Shown here piece after piece: positions 62,918 to 64,000 of a stretch of 64,000 nucleotides of DNA (its first letter is position 1; every line of letters begins with the position of its first letter). The position numbers and the translations under genes were made by a program. The stretch is taken from positions 84,894-148,893 of the forward strand of contig CAJYKV010000023.1 in assembly GCA_913774955.1 (NCBI GenBank). The letters are read 5' to 3'. The DNA comes from an uncultured Acidovorax sp. (GTDB taxonomy: Bacteria; Pseudomonadota; Gammaproteobacteria; Burkholderiales; Burkholderiaceae_C). The notes beneath the pieces were generated by a model. The model did no database searches and was not told the origin of the DNA. It was given only the letters and a program-made list of their open reading frames with translations.

Positions 62918-63643
62918 TCAGTCAACCCGTTCGCCCGGGAGGGCTGCAATTACTGGGAATGCGAGGAGCATGGCTTGCTCGAAGGCCTGTGCTCGGGTAC
63001 ACATGGCGGTCACGCTGTTCCAGTGCTTGGCGACGGCATCCGCTGCGGCGAGGCGGCTCGCGCGCTTCTTCTTGTCCACACGCAGTTTGATGGGCAGGCT
63101 TGCCATTTGGGGTTCAATACGCAGATTGCATTCGAGATCGGCGAGCAAGGCATGATCTTCAGGCAGCTTGGCTGCAGCCTGCCAAGCGCCAGTATTCATT
63201 GCCGGGATGCACACTATCGTCTTTGAGCCTGGCACTGCAGGTTGCAGCCATGCCAGCAATACAGCGTGCAAGTCATCTGACTGGAGGGGTGCGGGGGGAC
63301 TGTGGACAGGACATGGCAAAGGCCTCCAGCCTTTGCTGGCGGCGTCTGCATCTGTGTAGGGCGGGCGCAGGTCTGCATAGGAGAAAGTAGCCACGTCCGC
63401 ATCCAATTGGATGACGATGCAGTCGAAGTCCGATAGGGTGGGGTCTTCATCGATCGGTCCACCATTGGCCTTACTGCGGGTTGCCTGTTGTTGGCACCAC
63501 TTCAAGACCCCGCCCCAACCGGTGCCCATATCGGGTTTGGTCGCTTCGGGCTGTAGTTGTGTCAGCACGAAGGTGCGGGGAGCAAGAACATGCCTCAATG
63601 CAGCCTCAATCACTTCACGCTCTGTCGGGCCTTCGCCGACCAA
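62918..63643 (-). CDS. TOPRIM-like (DUF4276-type) protein, 5' end disrupted by an IS
   Basis: The 241 codons from a TTG encode VGEGPTEREVIEAALRHVL, the acidic-loop TOPRIM motif, and VIQLDADVATF, a DxD-type metal motif, plus a C-terminal Lys-rich stretch. The frame is open further upstream (RIALVGEGPTE preceded by SPL), and that first strand is normal in the family, so translation natively began a few codons earlier, at or beyond the IS junction near 63661. DUF4276 proteins often pair with an AAA+ ATPase in defence-like operons; any partner would lie beyond the window. Composition is less GC-rich than the neighbours, suggesting transfer. Confidence 0.55.
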   Translation of the reverse strand: MVGEGPTEREVIEAALRHVLAPRTFVLTQLQPEATKPDMGTGWGGVLKWCQQQATRSKANGGPIDEDPTLSDFDCIVIQLDADVATFSYADLRPPYTDADAASKGWRPLPCPVHSPPAPLQSDDLHAVLLAWLQPAVPGSKTIVCIPAMNTGAWQAAAKLPEDHALLADLECNLRIEPQMASLPIKLRVDKKKRASRLAAADAVAKHWNSVTAMCTRAQAFEQAMLLAFPVIAALPGERVD

Positions 63644-63660
63644 GGCAATTCGCAGCGGAC

Positions 63661-64000
63661 TAGAGCGTGTTATGAACTTCCTGCCGCAGCCAGCACCCGT
63701 GCGGCGGCGGGCAACATGAGCACAGCAAACACCAGGAAATGCAGTCCCCCGAGCACTTCTGGCAACCGCTCATAGTCTCGGGAGAGCCTGCGGAATCTCG
63801 CCAGCCAGCCGAAGCTTCTCTCCACCACCCAGCGCCGGGGCAGCAGTACAAAGCCTTTCTTCGCCTCTGGCAGCTTCACGATCTGCAGGTCGATGCCGTT
63901 GTCCTGCGCGGCCTTGGATGCCGCTTCGCCCGTGTAGCCTTGGTCTGCCCAGGCCAGTTGCACCGTGTGCCCCGTGGCCTGCTGCACGTCCTCACACAGT
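63661..64000 (-). mobile_element. IS5-family insertion sequence, partial (runs past window end)
   Basis: The element's end is near 63661-63680 (GAGCGTGTTATGAACTT on the plus strand, a plausible terminal inverted repeat of IS427-like elements), just inside the stop of its transposase. The other end is outside the window, so no target duplication can be tested. It abuts the TOPRIM-like gene. Confidence 0.8.
63670..64000 (-). CDS. IS5-family (IS427 group) transposase, C-terminal part
   Basis: About 110 C-terminal residues of a DDE transposase; the frame continues past base 64000. Seen: VQLAWADQGYTGE (second catalytic Asp region), FVLLPRRWVVERSFGWLARF with the conserved Glu of the DDE triad, RRLSRDYERLPE and the hydrophobic end. 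The internal GTG at 63987 is not the real start; in-frame codons LCED precede it. Stop TAA at 63670-63672. Confidence 0.9.
   Translation of the reverse strand, partial: LCEDVQQATGHTVQLAWADQGYTGEAASKAAQDNGIDLQIVKLPEAKKGFVLLPRRWVVERSFGWLARFRRLSRDYERLPEVLGGLHFLVFAVLMLPAAARVLAAAGSS

Overview
The window is about 65-68% GC, has densely packed genes with many 4-bp ATGA stop/start overlaps, and fits a beta-proteobacterium of the Comamonadaceae, most likely Acidovorax/Paracidovorax. The lineage is inferred from gene content: hrcA, a yicC-gmk-rpoZ-spoT block, rph-rdgB-hemW behind a kinase/phosphatase pair, acdS, and PilY1-type minor pilin operons. I ran no database search.

Layout. (1) 1-3056: 3' end of hrcA, a CAU-anticodon tRNA, a small phage-like module (S24 repressor, operator region, zinc-motif protein, small membrane protein), then tRNA-Arg(ACG) with its own promoter and terminator. 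(2) 3114-12835: housekeeping genes greB, spoT, rpoZ, gmk and yicC, a Ser/Thr kinase with an overlapping PP2C phosphatase, then rph, rdgB and hemW. (3) 12851-16612: an I78-type lipoprotein, ACC deaminase acdS, a DUF2628/SPOR membrane protein, and a short-chain dehydrogenase remnant. (4) 16640-24703: a sigma-E/ChrR-type singlet-oxygen/photo-oxidative stress cluster. ECF sigma factor and zinc-cupin anti-sigma face an operon of FAD oxidoreductase, DUF1365 and Cfa-like methyltransferase. A second operon holds another Cfa-like methyltransferase, DUF1295, DUF6134-like and DUF2177 genes. The two operons share a promoter motif, GAATCC-N16-CGTATA. (5) 24818-27881: a blue-light LOV histidine kinase/receiver hybrid, a hydrophilic protein of unknown function, and a DUF4142 gene whose 5' end is joined to a DUF2243 fragment.

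(6) 27966-45967: two complete type IV pilus minor-pilin/PilY1 operons separated by ribD. The first PilY1 keeps the calcium loop; the second has lost every ligand in it. (7) 46001-56230: a ten-gene chemosensory operon on the minus strand (MCP-like protein, cheY, STAS protein, cheA, MCP, cheW, REC-EAL phosphodiesterase, cheR, cheD, cheB). (8) 56464-62831: an AraC-type regulator, then an AcoR-like sigma-54 activator facing a flavin monooxygenase and a 2,3-butanediol dehydrogenase behind a near-consensus sigma-54 promoter with a palindromic upstream site. (9) 62918-64000: a TOPRIM/DUF4276-like gene whose 5' end meets an IS5-family element that runs off the window.

The most interesting parts are the light/singlet-oxygen block (two lipid-modifying methyltransferases, an FAD enzyme and a LOV kinase together), the duplicated pilus-tip operons with divergent PilY1 calcium sites, and the sigma-54-controlled oxidation module.
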